Source: an uncultured Bacteroides sp.
Lineage (GTDB): Bacteria; Bacteroidota; Bacteroidia; Bacteroidales; Bacteroidaceae
DNA length: 24,722 nucleotides
NCBI GenBank assembly: GCA_900542985.1
Contig: UQPQ01000046.1
Coordinates: forward strand, 1-24,722
Direction of reading: 5' to 3'
The translations under genes and the position numbers were made by a program. Below, piece after piece: positions 15,729 through 24,653 of the stretch (the stretch's first letter is position 1; each line of letters begins with the position of its first letter). The notes under the pieces are model-generated. The model was not told the DNA's origin. It made no database searches and saw only the letters and a program-made list of their open reading frames with translations.

Positions 15729-16907
15729 ATGGAAGCATTTTACAGAACACACAGTTACCTGATAGAACATACCAATGCTCCGGTACGACGCGATTTGATG
15801 GATCAAATAGATTGGAGTCATCGGCTGATTGGTATAAAAGGCACTCGGGGAGTGGGGAAAACCACCTTTTTGTTACAGTATGCAAAAGAGAAGTTTGGAT
15901 TGGACCGCTCTTGCCTGTTTGTCAACATGAACAATTTCTATTTCTCACAAGTCAGTTTGGTAGACTTTGCCGGAGAGTTTGTAAAACGTGGCGGCAAAGT
16001 ATTACTTATTGACCAAGTATTTAAATTGCCAGACTGGAGTCATGCACTTCGTACTTGCTACGAGCGCTACCCTCACCTTAAAATCGTATTCACCGGATCA
16101 TCAGTGATGCGTCTGAAAGAAGAAAACCCCGAACTGAACGGTATTGTAAAATCTTACAATCTGCGTGGCTTTTCATTCCGAGAATTCCTCAATCTTCAGA
16201 CAGGGAATCATTTTCCTTCTTATACGTTGGAAGAAATTCTGTCCAATCACGAACATATCGTCAAGACCATTCTTCCACACATCAATCCATTGAACTATTT
16301 TCAAGATTATATTCATCATGGATTCTATCCTTTTTTTCTTGAAAAAAGGAACTTTTCGGAAAATCTGCTCAAGACCATGAATATGATGATTGAAGTAGAT
16401 ATACTTTTAATAAAACAAATCGAACTGAAATATCTCTCGAAAATTAAAAAGTTACTATATTTGTTGGCAGTAGACGGTCCCGTTGCTCCTAATGTCAGCC
16501 AATTGGCTACAGACATACAGACATCGCGTGCCACTATCATGAATTACATGAAGTATCTGGCAGATGCCCGTCTCATCAACATGGTTTATCCGAAAGGTGA
16601 AGAGTTTCCTAAAAAGCCTTCTAAGATAATGATGCACAACACCAGTCTGATGTACAGCATCTATCCGGTAAAAGTAGAAGAGCAAGATGTATTGGAAACA
16701 TTCTTTGTAAATACTTTCTGGAAAGATCATAAAGTAAACAAGGGCGATAAAGGCACATCTTTTTTAGTGGATGGCAATATTCAGTTCCGGGTTTGTGCAG
16801 AAAACAGCAAATTAAAGAACAATCCCAATGTATATTATGCCATGCACAAAATGGAATTGGGATACGGAAATCAAATCCCATTGTGGCTATTCGGTTTCCT
16901 CTATTAA
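15729..16907 (+). CDS. AAA-type ATPase of the DUF4143-associated class
   Basis: This is a 392-residue cytosolic protein. The Walker A motif GVGKTT is at residues 41-46 in IKGTRGVGKTTFLLQYA. The Walker B-like LLIDQV has Asp95, but Gln96 where this family normally has a catalytic Glu. The sensor-1-like IVFTGSSVMRL follows. A winged-helix-like segment (VSQLATDIQTSRATIMNYMKYLADARLI, about residues 255-285) comes next. The C-terminal part, where related proteins carry a PD-(D/E)xK-like nuclease fold with EVDF and ExK motifs, is degenerate here (SFLVDGNIQFRVCAENSK). Such ATPases are common in Bacteroides in many copies and their role is largely unknown. It has its own good promoter and ends 44 bases before nifJ. 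The family call is firm; hydrolysis activity is doubtful. Confidence 0.85.
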   Translation: MEAFYRTHSYLIEHTNAPVRRDLMDQIDWSHRLIGIKGTRGVGKTTFLLQYAKEKFGLDRSCLFVNMNNFYFSQVSLVDFAGEFVKRGGKVLLIDQVFKLPDWSHALRTCYERYPHLKIVFTGSSVMRLKEENPELNGIVKSYNLRGFSFREFLNLQTGNHFPSYTLEEILSNHEHIVKTILPHINPLNYFQDYIHHGFYPFFLEKRNFSENLLKTMNMMIEVDILLIKQIELKYLSKIKKLLYLLAVDGPVAPNVSQLATDIQTSRATIMNYMKYLADARLINMVYPKGEEFPKKPSKIMMHNTSLMYSIYPVKVEEQDVLETFFVNTFWKDHKVNKGDKGTSFLVDGNIQFRVCAENSKLKNNPNVYYAMHKMELGYGNQIPLWLFGFLY

Positions 16908-16928
16908 TATAGAAGACAGATTTTATTA

Positions 16929-16945
16929 ACTAATATATAATTAGT
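16929..16945. repeat. Perfect palindrome just upstream of nifJ
   Basis: ACTAAT (16929-16934) and ATTAGT (16940-16945) flank a 5-base loop, ending six bases before the nifJ ATG. No TAnnTTTG lies in the 44-base gap, so the nifJ promoter must start inside the end of the ATPase gene or be unusual. The palindrome could be an operator or a 5'-leader hairpin, but its arms are short. Confidence 0.35.
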
Positions 16946-16951
16946 AATTGT

Positions 16952-19900
16952 ATGACTAAACAAAAAAAATTCATCACTTGTGATGGTAACCAAGCTGCAG
17001 CACATATTTCATATATGTTCTCAGAAGTTGCAGCTATCTATCCTATCACCCCATCTTCTACAATGGCTGAATATGTAGACGAATGGGCTGCTGCAGGCCG
17101 TAAGAACATCTTCGGCGAAACTGTTTTGGTTCAGGAAATGCAATCTGAAGGTGGTGCTGCCGGTGCAGTACACGGTTCTCTTCAGGCTGGTGCATTGACA
17201 ACTACTTATACTGCTTCTCAGGGATTGTTGCTGATGATCCCTAACATGTACAAGATTGCAGGTGAATTCTTGCCTTGTGTATTCCATGTATCAGCTCGTA
17301 CACTGGCTTCTCATGCTTTGTGTATCTTCGGCGACCATCAGGACGTTATGTCTGCACGTCAGACAGGTTTCGCTATGTTGTGCGAAGGTTCTGTACAGGA
17401 AGTTATGGATTTGGCTGGTGTAGCACACTTGTCTACTATCAAATCACGCGTTCCATTTATCAACTTCTTCGATGGTTTCCGTACTTCTCACGAAATCCAG
17501 AAAATCGAAATGTTGGAAAATGAAGACTTGGCTCCGCTGGTAGACCAGAAAGCTTTGGCTGAATTCCGTGAACGTGCATTGAGTCCTAACAAACCGGTAG
17601 CACGTGGTATGGCAGAAAACCCGGATCACTTCTTCCAGCACAGAGAATCTTGCAATCCTTTCTATGATGCAGTTCCTGCTATCGTAGAAGAATATATGAA
17701 CGAAATCAACAAGATTACAGGACGTAACTACGGCTTGTTCAACTACTATGGTGCTGAAGACGCTGAACGCGTAATCATCGCTATGGGTTCTGTAACTGAA
17801 GCTGCTCGCGAAGCTATCGACCACTTGGTAGCAAACGGCGAAAAAGTCGGTTTGGTATCTGTACACTTGTATCGTCCGTTCTCAGCTAAACACTTCTTGG
17901 CTGCTGTTCCTAAGACTGTTAAACGTATCGCAGTTCTTGACCGTACTAAAGAACCGGGAGCAACAGGTGAACCTTTGTTCCTCGATGTAAAAGAATGTTT
18001 CTACGGACAGGAAAATGCTCCGGTTATCGTAGGCGGACGTTACGGATTGGGTTCAAAAGACACAACTCCGGCTCAGATCCTTTCTGTATTCGAAAACTTG
18101 GCATTGCCAATGCCGAAAGATCACTTCACTGTAGGTATTGTGGATGATGTAACATTCACTTCACTGCCTCAGAAAGAAGAAATCGCTTTGGGTGGCGAAG
18201 GTATGTTCGAAGCTAAATTCTACGGTTTGGGTGCTGACGGTACTGTAGGTGCAAACAAGAACTCTGTCAAGATCATCGGTGACAACACTGATAAATACTG
18301 CCAGGCTTACTTCGCATACGACTCTAAGAAATCAGGTGGTTTCACTTGCTCTCACCTGCGTTTCGGTGATCATCCTATCCGTTCAACTTACTTGGTAAAC
18401 ACTCCGAACTTCGTAGCTTGCCACGTACAGGCTTATCTGCACATGTACGATGTAACTCGTGGTTTGCGTAAGAACGGTACTTTCCTGTTGAATACTATCT
18501 GGGAAGGTGAAGAACTGGCTAAGAACTTGCCAAACAAGGTTAAGAAATATTTCGCAGAAAACAACATCACTGTTTACTATATCAATGCAACTAAGATTGC
18601 TCAGGAAATTGGTTTGGGTAACCGTACCAACACTATCCTGCAGTCTGCATTCTTCCGTATCACAGGTGTAATTCCTGTTGATTTGGCTGTAGAACAGATG
18701 AAGAAATTCATCGTGAAGTCTTACGGTAAGAAGGGTGAAGACGTAGTCAACAAGAACTATGCTGCTGTAGACCGCGGTGGTGAATACAAACAATTGACTG
18801 TAGATCCAGCATGGGCTAACCTGGAAGTTGAAGCAGCTGCTGCAAACAACGATCCAGCATTCATCAACGAAGTAGTTCGTCCTATCAACGCTCAGGACGG
18901 TGACTTGTTGCCAGTATCTGCATTCAAGGGTATCGAAGACGGTACTTGGTATCAGGGTACAGCTAAATACGAAAAACGTGGTGTAGCTGCATTCGTTCCA
19001 GAATGGAATCCTGAAACTTGTATCCAGTGTAACAAGTGTGCATACGTTTGTCCTCACGCTGCTATCCGTCCATTCGTATTGGATGCTAACGAACAGGCTG
19101 GTGCAAACTTCACAACACTGAAAGCTGTTGGTAAACAGTTTGACGGTATGACATTCCGCGTACAGGTAGACGTTATGGACTGCTTGGGTTGCGGTAACTG
19201 TGCTGACGTATGTCCGGGCAACCCGAAGAAGGGTGGCAAGGCTTTGACTATGAAGCCGCTTGAAACTCAGTTGGCTGAAGCTGCTAACTGGACTTACTGC
19301 GCTGAAAACGTGAAATCTAAACAGCACTTGGTAGACATCAAGGCTAACGTGAAGAACTCTCAGTTCGCTCAGCCATTGTTTGAGTTCTCTGGAGCTTGCT
19401 CTGGTTGTGGTGAAACTCCATACGTTAAACTGATTTCTCAGTTGTTCGGTGACCGTGAAATGGTTGCTAACGCTACCGGATGTTCTTCTATCTACTCTGG
19501 TTCAGTTCCTTCAACTCCTTACACAACAAACGAAAAAGGTCAGGGTCCTGCTTGGGCTAACTCATTGTTCGAAGACTTCTGCGAATTCGGTTTGGGTATG
19601 GAATTGGCTAACAAGAAACTGCGCAACCGTCTGGAAGAAGCCATGAAAGCTGCTATCGCTGCAGAAGGTACTCCAGCAGAATACAAAGAAGCATTCCAGG
19701 AATGGATTGATGGCCGCAACGATGCAGACAAGAGCAAAGCTGCTGCTGAAAAGATCATCCCAATGGTAGAAGCTGCAAAAGACAAATGCTCTTACTGCGC
19801 TACTATCGCTGAATTTAAAGACTATCTGGTAAAACGTTCACAGTGGATTATCGGTGGTGATGGTGCTTCTTACGATATCGGTTACGGTGGTTTGGATCAC

Positions 19901-20503
19901 GTTATCGCTTCTGGTGAAGATGTAAACATCCTGGTATTGGATACTGAAGTTTACTCTAACACTGGTGGTCAGTCATCTAAGGCTACTCCTCTGGGTGCTA
20001 TCGCTAAATTTGCTGCTTCTGGTAAACGTGTACGTAAGAAAGACTTGGGTATGATTGCTACTACTTACGGTTATGTATACGTAGCTCAGATTGCAATGGG
20101 TGCAGACCAGGCTCAGACTTTGAAAGCTATCCGCGAAGCAGAAGCTTATCCAGGTCCATCATTGGTTATCGCATACGCTCCATGTATCAACCACGGTTTG
20201 AAAGCTGGTATGGGTAAATCTCAGGCAGAAGAAGCTAAGGCTGTAGAATGTGGTTACTGGCACTTGTGGCGCTTCAACCCGGCTTTGGAAGAAGAAGGTA
20301 AGAATCCGTTCTCACTCGATTCTAAAGAACCGAACTGGGAAGGCTTCCAGGATTACCTGAAGGGTGAAGTTCGCTTCGCATCTGTTATGAAACAGTATCC
20401 TACAGAAGCTGCTGACTTGTTCGCTGCTTGCGAAGACATGGCTAAAAAACGTTACGCTTCTTACAAGCGTATGGCTGCCATGGACTGGAGCAATGAAGAA
20501 TAA
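16952..20503 (+). CDS. nifJ: Pyruvate:ferredoxin (flavodoxin) oxidoreductase
   Basis: This is a single-chain PFOR of 1183 residues, the usual full length. It oxidises pyruvate with CoA to acetyl-CoA and CO2 and passes electrons to ferredoxin, the central step of anaerobic pyruvate use. In order it has the N-terminal pyrimidine-binding domain (AAIYPITPSSTMAEYVDEW), the transketolase-like and gamma domains, and two [4Fe-4S] ferredoxin motifs (CIQCNKCAYVCPHA and CLGCGNCADVCPGNP). Further Cys follow in GACSGCGETPYVKL for the proximal cluster, then the thiamine-diphosphate domain with GDGASYDIGYGGLDH and EVYSNTGGQSSKATPLG. Codon use is strikingly restricted (GCT, GGT, AAC, GAA, CGT), unlike its neighbours, as expected for a very abundant enzyme. 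The gene is closed by its own terminator. Confidence 0.98.
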   Translation: MTKQKKFITCDGNQAAAHISYMFSEVAAIYPITPSSTMAEYVDEWAAAGRKNIFGETVLVQEMQSEGGAAGAVHGSLQAGALTTTYTASQGLLLMIPNMYKIAGEFLPCVFHVSARTLASHALCIFGDHQDVMSARQTGFAMLCEGSVQEVMDLAGVAHLSTIKSRVPFINFFDGFRTSHEIQKIEMLENEDLAPLVDQKALAEFRERALSPNKPVARGMAENPDHFFQHRESCNPFYDAVPAIVEEYMNEINKITGRNYGLFNYYGAEDAERVIIAMGSVTEAAREAIDHLVANGEKVGLVSVHLYRPFSAKHFLAAVPKTVKRIAVLDRTKEPGATGEPLFLDVKECFYGQENAPVIVGGRYGLGSKDTTPAQILSVFENLALPMPKDHFTVGIVDDVTFTSLPQKEEIALGGEGMFEAKFYGLGADGTVGANKNSVKIIGDNTDKYCQAYFAYDSKKSGGFTCSHLRFGDHPIRSTYLVNTPNFVACHVQAYLHMYDVTRGLRKNGTFLLNTIWEGEELAKNLPNKVKKYFAENNITVYYINATKIAQEIGLGNRTNTILQSAFFRITGVIPVDLAVEQMKKFIVKSYGKKGEDVVNKNYAAVDRGGEYKQLTVDPAWANLEVEAAAANNDPAFINEVVRPINAQDGDLLPVSAFKGIEDGTWYQGTAKYEKRGVAAFVPEWNPETCIQCNKCAYVCPHAAIRPFVLDANEQAGANFTTLKAVGKQFDGMTFRVQVDVMDCLGCGNCADVCPGNPKKGGKALTMKPLETQLAEAANWTYCAENVKSKQHLVDIKANVKNSQFAQPLFEFSGACSGCGETPYVKLISQLFGDREMVANATGCSSIYSGSVPSTPYTTNEKGQGPAWANSLFEDFCEFGLGMELANKKLRNRLEEAMKAAIAAEGTPAEYKEAFQEWIDGRNDADKSKAAAEKIIPMVEAAKDKCSYCATIAEFKDYLVKRSQWIIGGDGASYDIGYGGLDHVIASGEDVNILVLDTEVYSNTGGQSSKATPLGAIAKFAASGKRVRKKDLGMIATTYGYVYVAQIAMGADQAQTLKAIREAEAYPGPSLVIAYAPCINHGLKAGMGKSQAEEAKAVECGYWHLWRFNPALEEEGKNPFSLDSKEPNWEGFQDYLKGEVRFASVMKQYPTEAADLFAACEDMAKKRYASYKRMAAMDWSNEE

Positions 20504-20529
20504 TATTATTCTTTCATAATATATCTGAT

Positions 20530-20563
20530 AAGGAGTCCTATATGTAGGACTCCTTATTTTTTT
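20530..20563 (+). terminator. Intrinsic terminator of nifJ
   Basis: Perfect 11-base arms AAGGAGTCCTA (20530-20540) and TAGGACTCCTT (20545-20555) enclose a 4-base loop and are followed by A and seven T. It lies 27 bases after the nifJ stop, a strong intrinsic terminator that isolates nifJ from trxB. Confidence 0.93.
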
Positions 20564-20638
20564 ATCTGTTTATACCGTCCCAGTCTCCAGACTTTTCCTT
20601 TTCTTATTTTGTTACTTTCTATAATTAGAAAAAAAAAC

Positions 20639-20646
20639 TATCTTTG
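20639..20646 (+). promoter_or_regulatory. -7 element for trxB (and probably the M16 peptidase gene)
   Basis: TATCTTTG matches TAnnTTTG. A near-consensus TTTC (20616-20619) sits 19 bases upstream in the -33 position. The start codon follows 40 bases after the -7 box, with an A-rich leader. Confidence 0.6.
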
Positions 20647-20686
20647 TCTTATAATTTAAACATATTAATATAAAAACAATAACACT

Positions 20687-21634
20687 ATGACAACAGAACA
20701 CGTAAAATGTCTGATCATTGGATCAGGACCTGCAGGATATACAGCAGCAATTTATACAAGCCGCGCAAACATTTCTCCTGTACTTTATGAGGGAATACAA
20801 CCGGGTGGACAGCTTACTATCACCACAGAAGTAGAAAACTTTCCCGGTTATCCTGAAGGAGTAACAGGTCCGGTTTTGATGGACGATTTGCGCAAACAGG
20901 CAGAACGCTTCGGAGCAGATATCCGTCAGGGTATTATTACCAAAGCAGACCTTAGTCAGGCTCCTTATAAGTTCATTATCGACGATGAAAAAGAAATCAC
21001 TGCCGATACTGTAATCATCTCAACAGGAGCTACTGCCAAATACTTAGGCTTGGAAGACGAAAAGAAATATGCCGGAATGGGTGTAAGTGCATGCGCCACT
21101 TGCGACGGATTCTTCTACCGCAAGAAAACCGTAGCAGTAGTAGGTGGTGGTGATACAGCCTGCGAAGAAGCTATTTATCTGGCAGGATTGGCAAGTAAAG
21201 TATACCTCGTAGTCCGCAAGCCATACCTCCGTGCCTCTAAGATTATGCAGGAGCGTGTCTTGAACCATCCTAACATCACTGTTCTGTTCGAACACAACGC
21301 AGTAGGTCTTTACGGAGACAACGGTGTAGAAGGTATGCACGTAGTAAAACGTATGGGAGAAGCAGATGAAGAACGTTATGATGTAGCAATCGACGGATTC
21401 TTCCTGGCTATCGGTCATCAGCCTAACTCAGCAATCTTCAAACCATGGGTTCAGACAGACGAAGTAGGTTATATCATCACAGAAGGAAGTTCTCCACGCA
21501 CAGGAGTTCCTGGTGTTTTCGCAGCCGGTGATGTAGCCGACCCACACTACCGCCAGGCAATTACAGCAGCTGGCAGCGGATGTAAAGCAGCTATTGAAGC
21601 CGAACGCTATCTTTCAGCGAACGGACTACTATAA
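20687..21634 (+). CDS. trxB: Thioredoxin-disulfide reductase
   Basis: TrxB is the FAD- and NADPH-dependent flavoenzyme that reduces thioredoxin in the cytosol. The 315-residue protein is the low-molecular-weight bacterial type. It has the N-terminal FAD-binding GSGPAGYTAAIYTSRA, the redox-active CATC at residues 136-139 followed by DGFFYRKK, the NADPH-binding VVGGGDTACEEAIYLAGLA, and the C-terminal FAD motif GVFAAGDVADPHYRQAITAAGSG. All key residues are present. It begins an apparent two-gene unit, with 20 bases to the M16 peptidase start. It may help maintain redox balance and oxygen tolerance in this anaerobe, as known for the family in Bacteroides. Confidence 0.97.
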   Translation: MTTEHVKCLIIGSGPAGYTAAIYTSRANISPVLYEGIQPGGQLTITTEVENFPGYPEGVTGPVLMDDLRKQAERFGADIRQGIITKADLSQAPYKFIIDDEKEITADTVIISTGATAKYLGLEDEKKYAGMGVSACATCDGFFYRKKTVAVVGGGDTACEEAIYLAGLASKVYLVVRKPYLRASKIMQERVLNHPNITVLFEHNAVGLYGDNGVEGMHVVKRMGEADEERYDVAIDGFFLAIGHQPNSAIFKPWVQTDEVGYIITEGSSPRTGVPGVFAAGDVADPHYRQAITAAGSGCKAAIEAERYLSANGLL

Positions 21635-21654
21635 AACCTATAAATAAAACAGCT

Positions 21655-24471
21655 ATGAAGAATCTTTTTAAAAAGACATGCGCCATTGTCGTTGTTTTAG
21701 GAGGAATGGTCAATACTCATGCCCAACAAATGCCTCCTATCCCCACCGACCCCAGTGTACGCATTGGTAAATTGGATAACGGACTTACATACTATATCCG
21801 ACACAACGAACGGCCTGAAAAGCAAGCAGAATTTTATATTGCACAAAAAGTAGGCTCTATCCTTGAAGAAGACAACCAGAGAGGATTGGCTCACTTTCTG
21901 GAACATATGTGTTTCAACGGAACCAAGCACTTCCCGGGAAACTCATTAAGAGAATATCTGGAATCAATTGGTGTAAAGTTTGGTGTAAATCTTAATGCCT
22001 ATACAGCCGTAGACGAAACAGTATACAATATCTCGAATGTACCTGTCATTCGTGATGGTATTATAGATTCCTGCTTGCTGATTCTTCATGACTGGGCAGA
22101 CGATCTGACTTTAGACCCCAAGGAAATAGATAAAGAACGTGGAGTAATACACGAGGAATGGCGTACCAGTATGGGAGCCCAAATGCGTATGTTCGAAACC
22201 ACGTTCCCATTAATCTTTTCCGGAAGCAAATACGCACACAGACTGCCCATTGGTACAATGGAAGTAATAGACAACTTCCCTTATCAGGATTTAAGAGACT
22301 ATTATGAAAAATGGTATCGTCCGGACCAGCAGGGAATCATTGTTGTAGGTGATATTGATGTCGACCAGATTGAAGAGAAAATAAAAAAACTCTTCTCTCC
22401 TATCAAGATGCCGGCTAATGCTGCAGAACGCGTGTATTATCCTGTATCCGACAACAAAGAGCCTATCATTTCCATTGCAAAAGACAAGGAACAGCAAGTT
22501 ACACAAATATATGTATACCATAAGCATGAACCTGTTCCTGCCGAAATGAAAAAAACAATGGGATATCTGGCATACAATTATACCACTTCAATGATTGAAA
22601 GTATGCTGAATACCCGTCTTTCAGAACTTACTCAAAAAGCCAACCCTCCTTTTATCGGAGCCGGTGTGGGCGATGGAGAATTTATTCTGGCCAAGACAAA
22701 ACACGCTTTCACAGGAGTGGCTGTCAGCAAAGACGATGGTATAGAAACTGCATTGGCTACTTTAATGAGAGAAATTGAACGCGCACGACGCTTCGGCTTC
22801 ACCTCTACAGAATATGCCCGTGCAAAAGCTGACTATCTGAGTGCTTTGGAATCGGCTTACAACGAAAGAAGCAAGATGAAGAACAGCCAGTTTGTACAGC
22901 AATACGTATCAAACTTCATTAACGGAGAGCCAATTCCCAGCGTAGAGGATGAATACAATATTTTGTCGCAAGGCATTATACCAGCTATTACAGTAGAACA
23001 AATCAACGCTACTCTCCAAGGGCTGGTTAGTGATAGCAATGTAGTAGTCACTCTATTCTGTCCGGACAAGCCGGAAATGAAACTTCCTACTGAAGCAGAC
23101 ATCAAAAAAGTGCTGGACGATGTAAAAGCAGAGAAACTGGAAGCATATGTAGACAAAGTTTCCAACGAACCTCTGATGAAAGAGATTCCGGCCGGTGGTA
23201 AAGTTGTGAAAACAGAACAGGGTGCCTTTGGTTCTACTGTACTGACTTTGAGCAACGGAGTACGTGTTATTTTAAAACCAACCGACTTCAAAGCTGATGA
23301 AATCAGAATGCAGGGATTCAGTAAAGGAGGAAGTTCTCTTTTCGACAGTAAAGATTCTATCCAGTTCAATGTATTGAACCAGGTAGTAGCATTAGGAGGA
23401 CTGGGCAACTTCAGTCTGACCGACTTGCAGAAGGTACTTGCCGGTAAGATGGCTTCTATCTCTACATCGGTCAATACCCTGTCGGAAACCGTAAAAGGCG
23501 GATGCTCTCCAAAGGATTTGGAAACTATGTTACAGCTTACCTACCTTACATTTACCGCTCCGCGTATGGATCAGCCTGCCTTCGAATCGTATAAATCACG
23601 TATGAAGTCACAGTTGGCCAACATGGAAGCAGATCCAAGCGTAGCTCTAAGCGATACTATTTCCAAAGAAATCTACGGAAACAATCCCTATGCATTGCGC
23701 ATCAAAGCTCACATGATAGACCAGATTGATTACGCAAAAGTAATAGAACTCTATAAGAACCGCTTTAAGGATGCAAGCGACTTTACTTTCATCCTGATAG
23801 GTAACATAGATCAGGCAACAGCCCTTCCTCTTATAGAAAAATACTTAGGCGGACTGCCATCTATCAACAGAAAAGAAGATTTCCGCAATGTAGTGGAAAT
23901 ACGCAAAGGTCAGTCTCGTAATGTCTTCCACAAAGAATTACAGACAGAAAAAGCTACCGTATTCCTGTTCAACAGCGGAGAATGTCCGTATACATTAAAG
24001 AACCTCATCCAAATGAGTATGCTTTCTCAATTGCTTACAATGAAGTATACAGAAACCGTACGCGAAGAAGAAGGAGGATCATACGGCGTAGGAGTTTCCG
24101 GAAACATTGGAAAATATCCAAAAGAAGAAGCTACTCTACAAGTTTACTTCGATACCGACCCGGAAAAACGTGCAGAAATGACCAAGTTGATAGACAAAGG
24201 TATCTCTGAGTTTATAGCCAATGGTCCGGATGCAGACAACCTGAAAAAAGTGAAAGAATATATGCTGAAAAATTTTGAATCCAACCAGAAAGAAAATGGA
24301 TATTGGATGAATCTGCTCTATTCTTTCTATTGGGAAAATCTTGACCGTGCTGCCGGATATAAGGAACTCGTAAACAATATTACAGGGGCAGACTTGCAGG
24401 CATTTGCAAAAGCATTCTTCAGTCAGAACAACCGTATTGAAGTCAGCATGACTTCCGGTGATACAAACTGA
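21655..24471 (+). CDS. Secreted M16 family zinc metallopeptidase (pitrilysin/PqqL-like)
   Basis: This 938-residue peptidase has a signal peptide (MKNLFKKTCAIVVVLGGMVNTHAQQ, cleavage probably after Ala23), so it acts in the periplasm or at the envelope. The N-terminal half is catalytic. The inverted zinc motif HFLEH is at residues 80-84 with Glu83 as the general base, and the third zinc ligand Glu161 is at the spacing expected for pitrilysins (77 after His84). The C-terminal half is the usual inactive M16 repeat with a substrate-clamping role; it contains the Arg/Tyr region VREEEGGSYGVGVSG. Length and layout match PqqL-like M16B enzymes that cut small unfolded peptides. The gene is 20 bases after trxB and ends before a strong terminator. 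Substrate is unknown. Confidence 0.93.
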   Translation: MKNLFKKTCAIVVVLGGMVNTHAQQMPPIPTDPSVRIGKLDNGLTYYIRHNERPEKQAEFYIAQKVGSILEEDNQRGLAHFLEHMCFNGTKHFPGNSLREYLESIGVKFGVNLNAYTAVDETVYNISNVPVIRDGIIDSCLLILHDWADDLTLDPKEIDKERGVIHEEWRTSMGAQMRMFETTFPLIFSGSKYAHRLPIGTMEVIDNFPYQDLRDYYEKWYRPDQQGIIVVGDIDVDQIEEKIKKLFSPIKMPANAAERVYYPVSDNKEPIISIAKDKEQQVTQIYVYHKHEPVPAEMKKTMGYLAYNYTTSMIESMLNTRLSELTQKANPPFIGAGVGDGEFILAKTKHAFTGVAVSKDDGIETALATLMREIERARRFGFTSTEYARAKADYLSALESAYNERSKMKNSQFVQQYVSNFINGEPIPSVEDEYNILSQGIIPAITVEQINATLQGLVSDSNVVVTLFCPDKPEMKLPTEADIKKVLDDVKAEKLEAYVDKVSNEPLMKEIPAGGKVVKTEQGAFGSTVLTLSNGVRVILKPTDFKADEIRMQGFSKGGSSLFDSKDSIQFNVLNQVVALGGLGNFSLTDLQKVLAGKMASISTSVNTLSETVKGGCSPKDLETMLQLTYLTFTAPRMDQPAFESYKSRMKSQLANMEADPSVALSDTISKEIYGNNPYALRIKAHMIDQIDYAKVIELYKNRFKDASDFTFILIGNIDQATALPLIEKYLGGLPSINRKEDFRNVVEIRKGQSRNVFHKELQTEKATVFLFNSGECPYTLKNLIQMSMLSQLLTMKYTETVREEEGGSYGVGVSGNIGKYPKEEATLQVYFDTDPEKRAEMTKLIDKGISEFIANGPDADNLKKVKEYMLKNFESNQKENGYWMNLLYSFYWENLDRAAGYKELVNNITGADLQAFAKAFFSQNNRIEVSMTSGDTN

Positions 24472-24495
24472 TAATCTTTATTGTTCCAATAAAAC

Positions 24496-24537
24496 AAGGA
24501 AGACAACCTGCGTGAAAGGTTGTCTTCCTTATTTTTT
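24496..24537 (+). terminator. Intrinsic terminator after the M16 peptidase gene
   Basis: Perfect 14-base arms AAGGAAGACAACCT (24496-24509) and AGGTTGTCTTCCTT (24517-24530) enclose a 7-base loop and are followed by A and a run of six T. This is the strongest hairpin in the window and should end the trxB-M16 transcript. Confidence 0.95.
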
Positions 24538-24548
24538 ATTTGTATCAG

Positions 24549-24653
24549 TTGTACACCTTGCTATTTCTGGTGTACAATCGGCGACGTTGGACATATATTC
24601 ACCGATGTCGGATACAAAACCAACGACGCCGGCTGTACATTCAACGTCGTCGA
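24549..24653. repeat. Degenerate 21-bp tandem repeat, four clear copies plus one weak
   Basis: The copies start at 24570, 24591, 24612 and 24633, each exactly 21 bp, with a weak one from 24549. Each is an AT-rich left part (TGTACA in copies 1 and 4 and the weak copy; CATATA and TACAAA in copies 2 and 3) followed by a GC-rich part built on CGaCGT then GG. TGTACA is palindromic and the GC-rich parts are nearly so. For example, CGGCGACGTTGG (24579-24590) and CCAACGACGCCG (24620-24631) are inverted copies with one mismatch. The block follows a terminator and has no recognisable gene. The window ends 69 bases later, and those bases show nothing clear. Confidence 0.75.

Noticed and set aside
18383..19327. 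A 314-codon open frame on the minus strand inside nifJ
   Set aside because: The strong codon bias of nifJ removes stops on the other strand. The translation is rich in Cys, Phe, Ser and Val with no domain.
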